Made by a program: the position numbers and the translations under genes
NCBI GenBank assembly: GCA_944739405.2
Contig: OX123200.2
Coordinates: 8,262,761-8,326,760, forward strand
Origin: Euclidia mi
Taxonomy: Eukaryota > Arthropoda > Insecta > Lepidoptera > Erebidae
DNA length: 64,000 bases
Direction: 5' to 3'
Shown here: positions 44,255 to 55,845 of the stretch, in pieces
How positions within the stretch are numbered: position 1 is the stretch's first letter
Layout: each line of letters starts with the position of its first letter
Notes under the pieces: model-generated
What the model was told of the DNA's origin: nothing
The model's input: the letters and a program-made list of their open reading frames with translations, nothing else
Databases searched by the model: none

Positions 44255-44370
44255 ACAACTATAGATAGATGGCGAACTGCTTTAAATGGCCGTCTTTCCG
44301 CTTGACACTCGTGTGATCCGCAAATTGTTGTTTCATTTCTGGGTGTTCTTTGCATTCATAGGTAATTAGT
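44255..44370 (+). repeat. SINE-L, degraded
   Basis: 'gcttgacactcgtgtgatcc' and 'gcaaattgttgtttcatttc' parallel SINE-L with the B box region deleted. Confidence 0.45.
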
Positions 44371-45421
44371 TATTGAAGTTCGGTTAGCAAAATATTTGTC
44401 AAATTACTTGACACCGTTTTTAGTTTGCGTAGTTGAACAATCTTCGGCCAAATTTAAATAAAGTTACTACTTTTATTTGTACTTAGTTTTCTGATTAAAA
44501 TACCAACAAAATATCTTTCTTAGTTTAAGGCTATGATGATTCTCCATTGTTTTTTTTTCGTTTAAAATGCCAGTACTTAATGTTCAAAAAGCGCAAACTC
44601 CTCCTGATAAACTCAGGTTTGCTGGGTCAGCGTATCCAGCGGATGGCTAAAAACGCTAACGACGCTTACCATTCGCACATTTCCGACCCTTAAAAACAGT
44701 CACCGGGTTTTCACGGAAATAGAAAAAGCCAAATCTTCCTTTCTTACAGCGCTTCGTTGCACTTTTTCATATATCTTTAGGAAAATTATTCAACCAATTT
44801 TTTTGTGTTCATGTTACTGAAATTATAAAGTAGAAGATTGTTAATTTTTCATCATTATTATAAAAAGCATAATAATAATATATGCTATTATTTGAAAAAA
44901 AGACGGTTAAGATTATAAATATTCCACGGATTTATAACTAAAATTGAATCATAACCCATAGAAACTCGCATCGTATAATCTAAAGAAATTTATTTTATAA
45001 ACAGAAAAAAATAATTGCACAAAGAAATAATTCATCCGACATCTTAAACTGGCGGAAATATTGGGATGGAAGTAAATGTAGGGTGGCGGGTTTGAATTAG
45101 GTCAGTGACCCCATCCCTTCGTCGCACCATCGTGGTGCCTTACCTACGTGTAGATACACATAATGTATATATAGGTGTGTGTTGTATATGAATGTGTGCG
45201 TTCGATTCTCTGAAGCTTTGTTGAAACAAGTGATGCTTAACTTCTAGACCTCTGTATTAGTAATTAAATATGTATATTGAATGGTATTAGTTAGCGTTCG
45301 ATGTTATTTGGATTATGTTAATAATGTATTATTTTTCTTTAAGCGGTACGCGAAAAAGTGCCATGTCATGTTTGCAGTGGAGACACACATAAAAGGCTGA
45401 AATGTAGAATTATCTAAAAAT
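44371..45421. other. Unassigned AT-rich DNA
   Basis: No element recognised. Confidence 0.35.
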
Positions 45422-45432
45422 ATAAATTTTAC

Positions 45433-45753
45433 GAGGCAGCAATAGCCTAGTAGAGAGACCGATAGATTCCTACGCAGAGAGTCCGGGTTCGAATACACGG
45501 CGCGCACCAATGACTTTTGGGAGTTAAGTGCGTATTAAATTGTTAATTATCGCTTGCTAAACGGTGAAGGAAAACATCGTGGGGAAACCTGCATGTCTGA
45601 GAGTTCTCTATAATGTTCTCGAAAGACATGTGAAGTCTGCCAACCCGCACTAGGCCAGCGTGGTGGACTATGGCCTTATCCTTCTCATAGTGAGAAGAGG
45701 TCCGTGCCCAACAGTGGGACAGTTTTGTATACAGGGCTGATGATGAATGATGA
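45433..45753 (+). mobile_element. SINE-A, full length
   Basis: Head 'gaggcagcaatagcctagta', B-box region 'gggttcgaatac', full body and (GATGAAT)n tail. Flanks ataaattttac (45422-45432) and ataaattatac (45754-45764) match at 10 of 11. The minus ORF of 65 codons at 45313-45510 runs partly through the head. Confidence 0.88.
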
Positions 45754-45764
45754 ATAAATTATAC

Positions 45765-45985
45765 ACTGCATGGTTGGCGTAATGGTTAAAGTGGCCGCGT
45801 CGCTGCTTGACACTGCGCCTAGTGTTGCGAGACGTCACTTTGTATGAAATTTTGTTTTTTCTAGTCGGGTTGCTGCGTCAGGTGTTCATTGTGTCCGTTA
45901 GCTGTACGTTTGTAAGTCCGCGCGGCACAGTTTACTCCTAGTGCGGAAGCTGACTTTTTTAATAAATAAAGAATATGGTTAGGAT
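45765..45985 (+). mobile_element. SINE-L adjacent to SINE-A
   Basis: Starts directly after the SINE-A target duplication: 'ctgcatggttggcgtaatgg', 'ttgacactgcgcctagtgtt', then a deletion of the B-box segment, 'gtacgtttgtaagtccgcgc', 'ggcacagtttactcc'. Confidence 0.75.
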
Positions 45986-46493
45986 TTAACTTCACTCTGT
46001 ATTTATTTAGTCTACGTTTTCTATTAAAGCGAAATAAGTTTCATAAGTTTTGTTCGATAAATTAATAATAAAAAAAATAACAAACCTACATGACAAATAA
46101 ACCCTCGCCAAGCCTCAAGAGACAATCTAAGTACCTACCCTACAAAACATTATTAAATTTTGACGTGAAATCCAGAGAGGTATTCCAAATTTAATTCTGA
46201 TATGCATTACGACGGACTCTATATAATTCGAGGGCATTTCGCTTCAGCTATATTTAAAAGAATAATTTCGTTTTAAATGCAATTTAAACTGGTAAAAGCT
46301 ATGAGGAAGAGCAATTAGAGAGAAACCTCTAGATGATGGTGATGGGGAAAGTTAAGTGTTACGATACTCTGAAAAATGGCTTATGGACATTAATTTCTTA
46401 AGGTTTTATTGTCCTCTCACAAGCAACATATGAATGAGTCCACATTACATTGGTGGCATACAATACTTGTAACGTTGTGATTTAATATATGTT
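45986..46493. other. Unassigned AT-rich DNA
   Basis: No element recognised. Confidence 0.35.
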
Positions 46494-46501
46494 AAGAAAG
46501 T

Positions 46502-46733
46502 TTGTCCGTGTGGTGACGAATTAAGAATACTGAATGTCACCACCCCCTATCATCCCATGGGTGTCGTAAGATCCGACAGAGGGAGCATATTATGCAGAGA
46601 ACAGCACTGTAAGAGAAGGAGAACTTGATACAAACCCGATACCAACCCGTTTGGCCAGCGTGGTATAGTAGGCCAATTCCTCCTTTCAAAGGAGAGGCCT
46701 AGTCCAGCAGTGGACTGTTAAAGGCTGATGATG
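46502..46733 (+). mobile_element. SINE-C, full length
   Basis: From 'ttgtccgtgtggtgacgaat' to 'ggctgatgatg', with 'gtcaccaccccctatcatcc', 'gggagcatattatgcagaga', 'ccaacccgtttggccagcgt' and tail 'tagtccagcagtggactgtt'. Flanked by aagaaagt at 46494-46501 and 46734-46741. Defines SINE-C on the plus strand. The tail duplicates the LINE-Q C-terminal codons. Confidence 0.9.
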
Positions 46734-46741
46734 AAGAAAGT

Positions 46742-47054
46742 AACGATTAAAGTTTTAGCTCTACATTTTCAACTATCTTAGTTTTTCAGTACCCACCAAG
46801 AAACGGTTAGCTCAACTCACTAATCTAGGCTGAGAGAGTCTTGTCAAAAACAGTTGCAATTTTCTCTACCTTTTCTTTGAGAATGACGCTTGGCTTTTTC
46901 TGCAAGATAAGTTTTTGCAGTGTGAGCGAATGCAAAGTGGTGGGTAAAAAAACAATGAGAAGTATTAGAAAATAAGAGAGAAAAAGTGAAAGCCTGAAAA
47001 TAAGCGAAGCGAAAGATAGAATTTTTCCATTCTGCAAACAAAGTTGCAAAAAAG
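46742..47054. other. Unassigned DNA
   Basis: No element recognised; two overlapping minus-strand ORFs of 65 and 74 codons have no motif. Confidence 0.35.
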
Positions 47055-47350
47055 CAGAGCGCAGTGATTTGGTTTCAAACCCTTGGCGCGTACCACAAAC
47101 TTTTGGAAGTTAACGTTGTTAATTATCGCTTGATAAACGACTTACCACTCACCCATCTTCAGTTTAAACACAGACAAAAGTGCTTCACCTCGCTTATTAA
47201 TAGATCCGCGTGGTCGCACACACACACGACAATTTTAAATTAAAATTTGCATTTATCGCTAGATAGACTTATTAGCAGTTACCCATCTTTAAACCTAACA
47301 GAGACAAAATTGCTCAACCTTGCTAATTACAGATCCATGTAGTCGCTTAG
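47055..47350 (+). repeat. SINE-A head scrap and a tandem duplication
   Basis: 47055-47135 is a decayed SINE-A/B head ('tttggcgcgtaccacaaac', 'gttaattatcgcttgataaa'). It is followed by two related units, about 47133-47216 and 47258-47345, each with 'cacccatctt' or 'tacccatctt', 'cagacaaaa', 'gctcaacct'-like and 'agatcc.'-'gtcgc' blocks, about 127 bp apart. Confidence 0.55.
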
Positions 47351-48760
47351 CCTAAGACCCTCAAAAGGCCAGTCATAACTTAGCCATCAAAATGGAGCTC
47401 AGCGAAATTGCTAGACCAAAATATCTGTCTAAAATATGAATTTCAGAGAGCCGGTCATTTACTATCTAGGATTACAACTGGGTACGATGTTTGAGTGACT
47501 ATATAATATAGAAAAGACTCAAGGGTAGACTAATAACTAAGCAGAGCGGGTAACACGGAGCTGCATTATTTGCTAAAGGACCGAGCACATATGATATTTT
47601 GTGAGTTGAAGAACTGCGATTTACAACTATGTGAAGATTGTTTTTCGTTTTTATGTCTGCGTTTCATAGATATTTTGTATGTAACGCTAAAGCTTTTTAC
47701 AGATTTATTCATAATTATATATCATGACTTAACCGACAAAGGAATCGGTAATGGCATTTTATGTCTACATGATTTAAATTGCGTGATTGTCGACTATAAA
47801 GAATCATTACTGTTACAACTTTTGGTACCTGACAGCACTCGATAGCTTTATCAACACTCTATAACAACCTTGAAAAAAGAACATCATTGCCGTGACTAGC
47901 GTTTCAGACAACAGAACGTAGCGTGAAAAGAAGACAGTGTGCGTTGGTCCTTTCTGCTGGAGAATTTTAACGGACTGAGCTCGTTTAAAATTTAACAGAG
48001 TGTGTAGGTTTACGTAAAGGACTTATTTTCATACCTAATTACGTTATGTTGGCACATTATGATTGTATTCATAAAGGTTACACAAAGATTGTTTATTTAT
48101 CATCTTTAGTTAAGCGTGTCTTGTCAGAATATATTTGGTAATAGATTGTGGAGATTTTCTTGATTCTTGTTTTGGAAATCCTGTAACTCTACCAGGTTGG
48201 TATGTCATGTGGAAACCCATCAAAATATGACATGTGGGAACTCTTCGGTGAAGCGGACTCCGTGAAACTACATGAAGGAGTATACAGTGCAGAGCCGTAA
48301 TTTCGTGGTCGATAGATCTTTACAGTTTTAAAAATAAGGTACCTTTTCTGTCACTGTAAATAATTTGTTTTGACAGTAAATGAAGCAAAATGTGTTTGTC
48401 TTTGTAGCCCAAATGAAAGTGACACAAATACCCATGACACAAGTACTTTCACTATTTAGTTATTAAAAACACAAAGAATTAAAATCAGAAATGTAAAAAA
48501 AGATGCCCGCTGTTAATCATAGACATAATACGGTCATAAATTCATAATAAACACAAATAATCTGGAATCCTCACAGGAATACCAAATTTTCAGTACAACA
48601 GTATATATGTTTTGATCGAATATTGAAGACGAATGCACTGTACCAGTGCGCCTATATACTTTTTAGCTCAAGGGGATAACGAAGGCTTTCTGTTAACGAA
48701 ACGACTGCTTTAATGATAAATAAAAAAAGAATGAAAACAGGTACCTCGATATACTTGTAA
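47351..48760. other. Unassigned DNA
   Basis: A 91-codon ORF at 47570-47845 has no recognisable domain and AT-rich codons. No repeats seen. Confidence 0.35.
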
Positions 48761-48826
48761 TCTTATACTAATATATAGAGCTGAAGAGTTTGTTTGTTTG
48801 TTTGTTTGGTTGAATGCGCTAATTGA
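48761..48826 (+). mobile_element. Helitron-G, 5' end only
   Basis: 'tcttatactaatatatagag', 'ctgaagagtttgtttgtttg', 'ggttgaatgcgctaatt' after an A at 48760. Stops abruptly; the other 150 bases are missing. Confidence 0.75.
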
Positions 48827-49667
48827 TCACAGTGATTTAGTAACGTTGTTTATTGTTTATTGAAGTATACAGTTCAAACTTCACTAAGTTATAGGTTCGG
48901 TTAGCTGTTATACTTGGGATCCGGAATACATGACAGAAATGATTTTTTGACAACAAATAAAAACTAGTTTAATATTAAAATACTAAGAAATATATACAGA
49001 TCATACAAAAAAGAAAAAATAATAATTTTGAGGACCTCATAAAAGCCCTCTACATCACCAGTTCTAAATTAAGCACAGTATGTATTTAAGGGCATATAGT
49101 GCTTATTTTATTTTCATTCTTGACAAGGAACACTCAGAAATAATATGGATAAGTACAAAGAGAAGCATATCACAGAAAATATAAGAGGCGATTCAAGACA
49201 TATGTAAAACGACACAAGGACATGACATGTGTAAACGCGAATCGTGTCTGAGCCATACGGAAGATAAAATATTGGATTATGAAAATAATATTTAACGTTC
49301 GGCTTCAAAGCCTCTTTCTAAGCTTGTCAATATACGTCAGATTATTTTGGCAATGGATTAAACTGTGCGTCGCTCATATTTGTCATATTTTCGGATATAA
49401 AGATTGAAATATAAGAATATTTTTGTACCATATGAGTATTATTTACTATTTATAGCTGGTAGGCAAAGAGGATTCGACAATGCTCTTAGAAAACACTGAA
49501 AAGATTTTGTTGAAAATCCGTTTTGCAGATTTGTTTTACTCTGATATAATATTTTTGTCCAATATACTTCTAAGAGATAATGAGAAAGAAAATGAATAGA
49601 AACCATTTTTTCATCACCCTTCAAAGTGAAGTAAGCATACCTACAGATTCTGAAAATTCGTAGGTAT
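48827..49667. other. Unassigned AT-rich DNA
   Basis: No element recognised. Confidence 0.35.
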
Positions 49668-49676
49668 ATTTCAAAT

Positions 49677-49988
49677 CAGTGGCAGCGATAGCCTATTGGA
49701 GAGACCGACAGTACGCAGAGGGTCCGGGTTCGAATCCACGGCGCGCACCAATGACTTTTCGGAGTTATGTGCGTATTAAATTGTAAATTATCGCTTTCTA
49801 AACGTTGAAGGAAAACATCCTGAGGAAACCTACATGTCTGAGAGTTCTCCATAATGTTCTTGAAAGACATGTGAAGTCTGCCAACCCGCACTAGGCCAGC
49901 GTGGTGGACTATGGCCTTACCCTTCTCATAGTATAAGGCCCGTGCCCAGCCGTGGGAAGATTTATATGTAGGGCTGATGATGATGATG
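49677..49988 (+). mobile_element. SINE-A, full length
   Basis: Head 'ggcagcgatagcctattgga', B box ggttcgaatcc, complete body and (GAT)n tail, flanked by atttcaaat at 49668-49676 and 49989-49997. About 10 bases are missing between the A and B boxes. The 71-codon minus ORF is SINE. Confidence 0.9.
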
Positions 49989-49997
49989 ATTTCAAAT

Positions 49998-52071
49998 AAT
50001 TCAATAAGATAAGAAAAAAAGTTTCCAGACTTTAGATATCATGAATAAAATATCGACATCCGATTTGGTCTCTGCAGACTTGAGCCTATTGTGATTAAAA
50101 AGTGTTGTATCAATATATAGATTAAGACTTTTGTTAAAACTGATCTACAAATCCATTTTGAAATCTGTGGCTAAATTACTGGTACTAAAATGTTTTATAC
50201 TTCATCAGCTTTTCAGAATCTAAATAATGCAAATCATCATTAGATTCTTAAAAGCTGATGAAGTAAAAAACATTTTATATACCGCCTTTATATAATCCTA
50301 TAGAGTAAATATAGGCCGAATTTACATTTCGCGTATACCATCCCGACTTCATTGCTGCTTATTTATTTAGTAAAGCAAATGTCATTTCAGACCAATTACC
50401 ATTATTTTTTCACAAGGCAAATCGTGTATATGAAGTAACAACATTAATAATAAAAGCTAAACAAAATTAATTAATGTTCTGGTTACGTTTCCAACGTACG
50501 GTTTCGCGGTTTGTAGATTTTGAGTGAAGTGTAAATAGGACACTGAATTCATATTGGTGCTCTAAAATATTTTAGAATATCATATTTTATATCGTTTTGA
50601 AACCTTGAAAGGGTTTCCATCCGATATTATATAAGCTTATAAACGAAGTACTTACATACATACATATTTTTCTCACGAGGATATTCTGTTGAGGCAAAGT
50701 TCATAACCGAAAGATTATGAAATCAAATCGAGGCCTTACAATCATCCCGTAAACTTCTCTACAAAGCTAAAGATGCAATCAAATCACAAACTGAACGGCG
50801 TACTATTTTAACAGTGTAAAAAAAGTACAAGAAATATCGGAGAACAATTTTGCTCTTGCACTGTGGCTTGCCGTTTGTTTATTGTTGACTACTTCATTAT
50901 GGCGAATTGGACCACTTAAGACCCTTGTATACACGCCGTGATAAATCGCAGCGATTTTAGTGTGGGAATCATAGATTATACAGATATACTGGTGTGGGAA
51001 TTTACAGTCAACTGCGTACCGTAGGTATAGAGCGCTGTGGGAAGTTTTCCACGGGCAGACCGGCCGCGGGTCAACTACGACGCCTTAACGAAACCTAAAA
51101 CGCCCTGAATTGCTACTAAATTTACGAATTGACGTTTCGTAAGCACTTTAAAAAGTTAGAATTAGAAAATGTTTATTTGTAAAACAGTTAGATACGGGGA
51201 TCATCTTAAATGCCAATTGTTTAATTATGTTTTGGCGCTTAGGTATAATCATTTTCATAAGTTGCGAATATCTAAAATTACTTACAATCATGTTCTCTAT
51301 TATCCGACGGTTCAAATGCTTTACATAAACCTTAGCCACGGGATGACACGAAGTCTGTAGCCATGGTCCTGTAAAGCCATAACATTTATAATACTTTTAA
51401 ACCTTCGCGAACATAATATACCAATTTGACAATAATGAATCTATATCGCGTCGAAACGCTCAGGCCAAATTACATTTATTGCCAGATAATAATTTAATAT
51501 ATACTATTCACATAAATACATATTATACATAGTAAAAAGAAGTTTATTTTAATGTGTAACATTCGCGTTATAGTACAATATTTTCGGCGAATAATTCTCT
51601 TGTAAATAGGCTAGCTGTCTTACAAATCTCTAGTGTATACGGTGCCTAAGCGTACCTTACCTACTTAGACCAAGAGCTGCCTTAATATTACAAGCACTTA
51701 ATATCTCTGGTATTTGACGCCTTTGTTTGTTGCCACCAAATGTCTTCGTAAATAATGGTTACACAGGTTATTATATACAAGATGGTTTGTTGATCAAGTG
51801 TTTATAAAATGTGGTTTTATTATTTGTACTCTACCGCAAAAGTAAGAAGATTTTTGACAAGTATTTGATAGAATAAAAATACATTTGATAGGGCAATTGG
51901 CAAGCATTTTAGGCGCTAGAATACGCAAGCAGTCCTACCTGTTGCACATAATACCTAACTTGTTAATGCTATTTGCAATGAGCTTTGTGAAACGTTGCGC
52001 TAAGTCATAAGCCATCCCTCAATGTACGAAGGCGCGATAACCGCTCAAATGGAATATTAAAAGTTATAATA
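49998..52071. other. Unassigned AT-rich DNA with a large fold-back
   Basis: Holds the 37-bp inverted repeat at 50187-50276 and a GC-richer patch at 51000-51110; otherwise nothing recognised. Confidence 0.4.
50187..50276. repeat. 37-bp inverted repeat, 16-nt spacer
   Basis: Arms 50187-50223 and 50240-50276 agree at 35 of 37 positions (core 'acttcatcagctttt'). No transposon ends or target duplication are visible. Confidence 0.9.
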
Positions 52072-52509
52072 TCTGTATATATACAATTGGATGCATAGGG
52101 TTCCCACCAAGAACTTAGGGTCCCAAGCCAACCTCACCTGCAAGTGGTGCACCTGCCGATCAACGGACGAGGCTCTGGCAAACAAAATATCCCGATAAGC
52201 GGCAATAGGCTCGCCACCTATTACGTGGGATCAAAACACTGGCGAAAAGTGGGACTTTAATTAATATGCCTCTGCCTACCCCTTCGGGAAAACAGGCGTG
52301 AGTTTATGTATGTGTATATACAATTCTTGCATTACTGACGGACTGACAGATAAGCTACAGCCAAACTATCGGGCGCAAGAAGCTGAAATTAGGCATATAC
52401 GTACCTTTGGGACCGTAGGGGTGCACTAAGAAGGAATTGCCCGAAATTCCCGCGGGATTGGGCAAAAACGGCTGTATCCAAATAAATGTGCGAGCTTAGC
52501 TTCTTTTAG
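52072..52509 (+). mobile_element. Helitron-F interrupted by SINE-E
   Basis: 5' part 'tctgtatatatacaatt' follows A (52071); after the SINE-E it resumes 'cttgcattactgacggactg', 'gaccgtaggggtgcactaag', 'cccgcgggattgggcaaaaa' and ends ttag before T (52510), a mutated CTAG. Confidence 0.78.
52089..52314 (+). mobile_element. SINE-E, copy 2, with 11-bp target-site duplication
   Basis: Flanked by tatatacaatt at 52078-52088 and 52315-52325. Begins 'ggatgcatagggttcccacc', changes to SINE-D sequence at 'gcggcaataggctcgcc' and ends 'caggcgtgagtttatgtatg'. The perfect duplication fixes the ends of this chimeric family at about 226 bp. Confidence 0.9.
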
Positions 52510-52796
52510 TAAATTATAAACTGTAAAAACTGATACCGTCTTAACTATGTAAAATAAAAATGATGATGCACATAATTCTAAAATAAATCAATCATCACAA
52601 ACCGCTGACGCAATTGCCATCACGTGGATACATTCGACGGTGTAAAAGTTCCAGACAGATTTGATAAATGTTGTTTTCTGAGGAATATTATCGAAGTGCT
52701 ATGGTGTCAATATACTTTAGAATTAATGCTGAAAGTGCTGGAACTTTACAAATTGGGGAGACATTTATTTTTTGTTTTACGGATTGCAAGTAAATG

Positions 52797-52846
52797 GATT
52801 GGTGCCTATATACAGCAGTGGACTATGACAGGCTGATGATGATGAA
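52797..52846 (+). pseudogene. LINE-Q terminal codons
   Basis: Reads IGAYIQQWTMTG and TGA followed by (GAT)n, parallel to LINE-Q IGLAFVQQWTTAGC. About 50 bases long, so a 5'-truncated LINE-Q or a SINE tail. Confidence 0.6.
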
Positions 52847-53371
52847 GTAAATGAATGTCCTGTTTTAAAATATTGCTGGATAAGATAGATAGATAAAAAA
52901 ATCTTAATTGTACACCAGAAAACAAAAAAGATACAAGAATACAGTGAATTATAAAGAACTTAAAACTATTGGTAAAGGGGCGGTCTTATCGCAAAATGCG
53001 ATTTCTTCCAGACAACCAAGAAGATAAGCTATAAAAGAATATAGGTAGCAATTTGATGCATGTTACATCGTCGAGAAAATTATTATTAGTGAGGTTTTTT
53101 ATCTCTCTATCAGTGGTATGATGCGTGAGTAGTACCACCCATTGTCTTGGGAAGAAGCGTTCCTTCTTTCACATAAAATTCTTTACTCTCGTACAGTTTT
53201 ATTATATCGAGTCAATATTAAATGGCATTGAAGTGTGAGTTCTTACAGCCCTTCTGTTGAGTTTTACTCATTTATGGGTAAAACTATCTGGTAAAAGCGT
53301 GTATCTGTACGAAGCTTAAAACATCTAGGCGCCTTTAAGTTAGTATGAAAGCGCCGTAGACTTATAAGAAA

Positions 53372-53460
53372 CTAGCTTCTGCCCGCTGCTTCGCACGCGT
53401 GGGCCTCGGGACAGCAGGTATAGAAGCGAAGCATGCTATAAAAACAAACTTCAATCAAAA
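53372..53460 (-). mobile_element. Helitron-H end fragment
   Basis: 'ctagcttctgcccgctgctt' preceded by A, then 'cgcacgcgtgggcctcgg'. Matches the CTAG end at 1064. The rest is decayed. Confidence 0.55.
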
Positions 53461-53561
53461 CCAAAAAAATATTTCTTACACGAACTTTTGTCGTTCTAGC
53501 AAACATCCATATATCTATATTCACAAAGTTTCGCGTTGTGTAATAGGTACCAAGTGAGTAA

Positions 53562-54254
53562 GGCTGGTTTTAGTCTTACGCTGACGGCACGCGCACCGTC
53601 AGCGCTGATGGCCGAGATGTATGAACTTCTAGGAAGCGTTTTTGAATGACGCGTAGCTATCAGCGCTCACGGTGGTCAGCGCTGATAGCTACGCAGACGT
53701 ACGCGTCGCGCGTCAGCCCCGCGTAGCTGTCAGCGCTGACGATCGCTCTAGCGCCTCTGCTTTCAGTGAGCGTTTTAGTGTCGAGCGGAGCGAATGTCAT
53801 CAGCGCGTACAGTCATGGCGAATCGCGAAGTTGATACAGGTCGAGTTATCGATGAGTCGTTCAATCCGTGGTATAGGCACGATTCGTAGGCTGCAATGGA
53901 CCAGTTTACCCTGTATCTTTGCCAGTCATTCGTCAAAGTTCTATTTGAAATTCAAAAGTAATTAAAGAATTTACTTTTGTCAGCCCTCAAAGTGCCATAT
54001 AACAAGACAAATTCTCCTACAACGGCTCTCTGCTCAATCAATGGATGAACATGGAGTCTTCGATGTCGCCGATTTTTATTTTTTTGGGATAGATAGTACA
54101 AAGCAGCAATAATTAATAAACTCCGCATTTTGATCGTCGACTGTACAGTAATGCGGTCAGTACGATACTAAAACGAGCCACGCTGAGCCTCAGCGCTGAC
54201 AAACGACGCGCTGAGCTATGAGCGCTGACGGTGAGCGTGAGACTAAAACCAGCC
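53562..54254. mobile_element. Harbinger-like non-autonomous element, 693 bp
   Basis: Ends 'ggctggttttagtcttacgc' and, reverse-complemented, 'ggctggttttagtctcacgc'. Flanks are TAA at 53559-53561 and 54255-54257, the PIF/Harbinger TWA duplication. Both ends carry many copies of tcagcgctga or close variants in both orientations, including a 17-bp perfect inverted repeat (53651-53667 and 53678-53694). The middle (53940-54130) is AT-richer. A 97-codon ORF (53672-53965) has no transposase motif. Confidence 0.82.
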
Positions 54255-54559
54255 TAAGATTACCAAGCACTTATTGCGAATTTATTTAAAGGTATTTATT
54301 TTAAGCCCTGACTGAACAATTCATCCCGAATCGTAAGGAAACTCGAAATTTTGGTAATTGAAACCTTTTATGTTACAAGTACTTAGCCATTAAGGAAGGT
54401 TATTTGAAAATTGCCTCATTATTATAACAACAAGGGACGATTGTATTTAAGTCCATCATTTTGTTCAAGTAAAAATGACGTTCCTGCTTTTGAGTGAAAA
54501 TACATGAATACCCAGTTACTTTACAGAATTTTGCATTTTTTATATATATCTCCCGCACT

Positions 54560-54658
54560 GGAACCTAAAAATTCATGGTGAAATGTGGGTGTAATATAAC
54601 ACATCTGCCTACCTCTTCGGGGATACAGGCGTGAGTCTATAAATAAATAAAATAAAAA
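54560..54658 (+). mobile_element. 5'-truncated SINE-D, 99 bp, with target-site duplication
   Basis: Starts within the body at 'ggaacctaaaaattcatgg', then 'tgaaatgtgggtgtaatata', 'ctgcctacctcttcgggg', 'caggcgtgagtctata' and an (AAAT)n tail. Flanks atctcccgcact (54548-54559) and atctaccgcact (54659-54670) match at 11 of 12. Confidence 0.83.
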
Positions 54659-54732
54659 ATCTACCGCACTACGATTAAATCCTGCGTCGCAGGGGTACAA
54701 ACATGCGACAAACGGCCAAAAGTACTTAAAAA

Positions 54733-54860
54733 GACTCAAAACAACAATTTATGGATCACAAAAAGTATAGTCTCTTGTGTGTATCAAACCCACAACACTC
54801 GGCGCAGTGTCAAACTGCGAGGTGGCCGCTTGAACCACTACGCCCACTGCAGTCGTTCAT
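54733..54860 (-). mobile_element. SINE-L, 3' truncated
   Basis: Reverse complement: 'gcagtgggcgtagtggttca', 'agcggccacctcgcagttt'-like, 'gccgagtgttgtgggtttga' (altered B box), 'agagactatactttttgtga', 'tccataaattgttgttttg'. Confidence 0.75.
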
Positions 54861-55734
54861 TCGTTCGTCGTCATTTTATCCCTACTGGCTTAATATGCCT
54901 AAACTATCTTTAAGAAAATAATATTTTGCCACACAGATAATACGTGGAGATGTTACGAGTAGATCTCTCTCACGTCATCTACATCAAATGATAAACCAAA
55001 GTCTATAAACAGATCGATTCACAGTAGCAGCTGTATTCAAACGTGCGTTTCCCGTAACCATTGTTCTGTGTTTATAGTAAGTTTTCTCCGAAACTAGTGC
55101 GTTCGTGTGAAAATCAATCGATCGCAGAAACTTTGTCAACAGGGAACAGACGGTCACAAATGTTTGGAATACACAAGTTCGTACGGACGTTGACTGCAAT
55201 GCGGGTTGAAACGTCGGGCGGGTTATGAAACGGCTTGCCGAGTTTACAGGCAATATATTATGTTATAGCTTAATAAGATGTTTTGTGGAACAGATGTGGA
55301 GGCTATGTATGGCATGTTAAAGCTCGGGCAAATGTGCCTGATATTTTTATCTGTTGTATGAAACATAAAATTGAAATAAAATGAGTAATGCGTTATATAT
55401 TAAATAGACAATCACACAGATAATTACTTGTAAATAACGCTGCGTACCACTGATTTCTCTAAAAGTTATATGTATGTGTGTGTATTTATATTGTTTTTTA
55501 ACCTTTACAGTCTACAACAGATTGTTGAAGCAAATGTCATTTCGTGTTTATCGTCGAAGGCACCTGACCTGCCTAATAGGAATGTATATCATCAAACTGG
55601 TCCATCTTAAGTTCTAAGCTATCATTTTGAAATCAACAAAAAATAATTTTGTTAACACTTTTATTTCAGACTTTATCAATTCGGTTGTCGGAGAAAATTG
55701 CACACGTACTATTATGATATATTAGCTATATTAC
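54861..55734. other. Unassigned DNA
   Basis: No element recognised; an 89-codon minus ORF (54984-55253) has no motif. Confidence 0.35.
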
Positions 55735-55828
55735 TGCTAAGTTACATCAAAAATCGTTCGGTAGTTTGCGTGAAGGAGTAAAAAATAGGTAACAATCCAT
55801 CCATCTGCACAGACTTTCACGTAAATAT
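55735..55828 (-). repeat. Helitron-H middle fragment
   Basis: 'acatcaaaaatcgttcggta', 'gtttgcgtgaaggagtaaaa', 'atccatccatctgcacagac' are typical of the Helitron-H middle. No ends present. Confidence 0.5.
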
Positions 55829-55845
55829 TGTTATTATTATTTTAT

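Noticed and set aside
53672..53965. 97-codon ORF inside the Harbinger-like element
   Set aside because: Its first half is made of the tcagcgctga repeats; no transposase or DNA-binding motif.
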